Source: a virus
Virus record (IMG/VR): IMGVR_UViG_3300003702_000025
Location: 1-48,744 of that record
Reading direction: 5' to 3' (one strand)
Length of the DNA stretch: 48,744 nt
Made by a program: the position numbers and the translations under genes. Positions 47,504-48,744 of the stretch are shown in pieces (within the stretch, counting starts at the first letter, position 1; each line of letters starts with the position of its first letter). The notes below the pieces were generated by a model that did not search any database, was not told the DNA's origin, and was given only the letters and a program-made list of their open reading frames with translations.

Positions 47504-47847
47504 ACACGTTTCTCCTCGTCAGGGTTGATGTCACCGATGCCACCACGAACCTGAATCTTCACTTCGTAATAGGTCTTCTCAAATTTGTCCCACTTCAAGA
47601 GACCTATTCGTCCATTATTGATGTCGGCGGCGATTGCAAAAGAAACGCCGATTATGGCGGGATCTCCCATGGGCAAAAGCCAGTCGTCGTCATTGAACTT
47701 AGCCAATTGACGCTTGATGTGTGCAATGACACGCCCAGGCGACAAATGGATTTGTTCAAGCGGTGAAGTAACAGGTTTGAGATCACCCCATTTGCGAGCG
47801 GACAGAATGTCCATCCGGGGGTTTTCTTGCGTGACGAAAACGGTCAT
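47500..47847 (-). CDS. Conserved phage protein, unknown, 115 aa
   Basis: First gene of the leftward operon. It has AKFNDDDWLLPMGDPAIIGV, then SFAIAADINNGRIGLLKWDK. This 'DDdyLlp.GDP..Ig...aiAadin.Gr...LkWDr' pattern is frequent in phages of proteobacteria but no role is known. ATG 47847 follows AGAAGGAATATCA. Being first in the replication operon suggests it is among the earliest products. Confidence 0.7.
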   Translation of the reverse strand: MTVFVTQENPRMDILSARKWGDLKPVTSPLEQIHLSPGRVIAHIKRQLAKFNDDDWLLPMGDPAIIGVSFAIAADINNGRIGLLKWDKFEKTYYEVKIQVRGGIGDINPDEEKRV

Positions 47848-47960
47848 TGATATTCCTTCTTAATTCTCAAGCCGATCCTAACGCACTTCATGGATTAACG
47901 CAAATTCGCCATGAAACCAAAATGGACATCAAGAAGTTCGACATGTAAGATGGGCGCATA

Positions 47961-48470
47961 ATGGCTTATGAATTCAAAACAACGCCATATGCCCATCAAT
48001 CCCAAGTTTTAAAAGAGTCTTGGGACAAGACCGTTTGGGCCTACTTCCTGGAAATGGGAACGGGCAAGTCCAAGATTTGCATCGACAATGCCGCGATTTT
48101 GTTCGAGCGGGGCCAGATCGACACGCTGATTGTGATCGCCCCAAAAGGGGTATACCGCAACTGGGCGCACCTTGAGGTGCCTGCACACTTGCCAGAGCGC
48201 ATAGAGCACGATTTAGTGATTTGGCGCTCTACCCCTAACAAAACCGAAAAAAAGGCCCTCACGGCGCTCCTTGAGCCGTCTGAGACGTTCAAAATCCTGA
48301 TCATGAATGTCGAGGCACTGTCCACGGCCAAGGGTCAGAAATTTCTCGGGGCGCTGCTTGGCGCCACCACCGCGCTCCTTGCCGTCGATGAATCGACTTC
48401 AATCAAAAGCCCGAGGGCGCGCCGAACCAAGGCGCTTCTGAAACTCGGCGCAGGCTCGTTTCCTGGATGA
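47961..48470 (+). CDS. SF2 (SNF2-like) helicase, N-terminal part, frameshifted
   Basis: 169 residues before a premature stop. Motif I is EMGTGKSKICIDNA; motif Ia is IVIAPKGVYRNW; motif II is AVDESTSIKSP. This is the common phage SNF2-like helicase that follows or faces replication genes. The frame ends LLKLGAGSFPG instead of continuing into motif III. Related protein sequence resumes in the +1 frame (next entry). As read here it would give a dead N-terminal fragment. It diverges from the leftward replication operon across 113 bases without a clear promoter match. Confidence 0.75.
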   Translation: MAYEFKTTPYAHQSQVLKESWDKTVWAYFLEMGTGKSKICIDNAAILFERGQIDTLIVIAPKGVYRNWAHLEVPAHLPERIEHDLVIWRSTPNKTEKKALTALLEPSETFKILIMNVEALSTAKGQKFLGALLGATTALLAVDESTSIKSPRARRTKALLKLGAGSFPG

Positions 48471-48744
48471 ACGGCTACTCGGAGACTGTGGAGACAATTT
48501 TTACCAGTTCCAGTACCGGTACGCGGTCATGAAAAAACGCAGCATCGGCAGTCACACCTTCAATCAGGTGGTGGGCTACCGGAACCTTGAGAAGTTATCG
48601 GAACTCATCGGGAAATTCTCCTCGCGGATCCTGAAAGAAGAATGCCTCGATTTGCCCGAGAAAATCTACCTGCGGCGCAATGTGACGCTGACCGACGAGC
48701 AGTTGCGAATTTACACGCAGCTCAAGGAATACGCGCTCGCGCAC
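48442..48744 (+). pseudogene. Helicase continuation after frameshift and deletion (3' partial)
   Basis: In the frame +1 to the previous gene, no stop occurs from 48442 to the window end. It reads RFLDERLLGDCGDNFYQFQY, then RYAVMKKRSIG and DLPEKIYLRRNVTLTDEQLR. This is the expected sequence of the same helicase after motif III. The roughly 20-25 residues that should contain motif III (usually R-x-I-L-T-G-T-P) are missing. So a short deletion not divisible by three, or an assembly error, has broken the gene. It runs off the window. Confidence 0.7.

Noticed and set aside
1-48744. tRNA genes, integrase or attachment sites
   Set aside because: I saw no cloverleaf, no recombinase motif and no tRNA-like 3' end when reading the gaps; a tRNAscan search would be the proper test.

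Overview
The window is a piece of a tailed double-stranded DNA phage genome (Caudoviricetes). It is not bacterial chromosome: almost every base is coding, genes abut or overlap, and a full virion module is present. The tail genes are podovirus-like: a portal, a P22 gp4-like adaptor with a gp10-like hub, internal ejection-type proteins, no tape measure protein and no contractile sheath. Several small proteins look like those I know from uncultured marine podoviruses, including GroES-like co-chaperonin, PAPS-reductase-like protein, DUF6496, SU10-type adaptor and small proteins ending in GKATQGRT-type tails. The host is probably a Gram-negative proteobacterium, with Shine-Dalgarno starts and sigma70-like promoters. 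I cannot name the phage or host from sequence alone.

Layout. (1) 1-4.7 kb is a left accessory or early region of small unknown genes in short units. At least four starts share a promoter pattern: a -35 box, about 17 bp, an nAnnAT -10, 6 bp, then GTCAAC at the start of transcription. Two intrinsic terminators there run straight into arrays of the pentamer GGGTC. (2) 4.7-7.1 kb holds the large terminase, a 3-TM holin and a single-gene cassette (candidate cysteine peptidase) with its own promoter and terminator, bounded by a 20-bp direct repeat. (3) 7.2-14.8 kb is the head module: portal, several tiny basic proteins, GroES-like, scaffold, decoration-like protein and major capsid protein, closed by a hairpin. 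(4) 14.9-37.4 kb is neck, tail and internal virion proteins, with a repeat-bearing tail fibre, a Pro-Pro-Gly-rich protein, the gp10-like hub and four large candidate ejection proteins. (5) 37.4-38.9 kb holds a 2OG-Fe(II) oxygenase, a secreted NPYSG repeat protein and an M15 endolysin.

(6) 38.9-47.8 kb reads leftward and is the replication module. In transcription order it is: two conserved unknowns, a candidate SSB, a terminator/attenuator, an AEP (TOTE-type) primase, a 51-aa protein, a UvrD-like helicase, family A DNA polymerase, a zinc-finger peptide, an unknown and a protein with a sigma70 region 4 helix-turn-helix. (7) From 47.96 kb a rightward SF2/SNF2-like helicase gene begins. It is broken near 48.45 kb by an apparent short deletion with frameshift.

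How it works together (inference). Left-region genes and the leftward replication operon are probably expressed early. The sigma region 4 protein at the far end of that operon is a plausible switch for the long rightward structural operon, which ends with lysis. The most unusual features are the early promoter family with its TTGAC/GTCAA dyad, the GGGTC arrays, the repeat-bounded cassette, the C-terminal GKATQGRT-PKYF tails on otherwise unlike proteins, and the hairpin that ends at the primase start codon.
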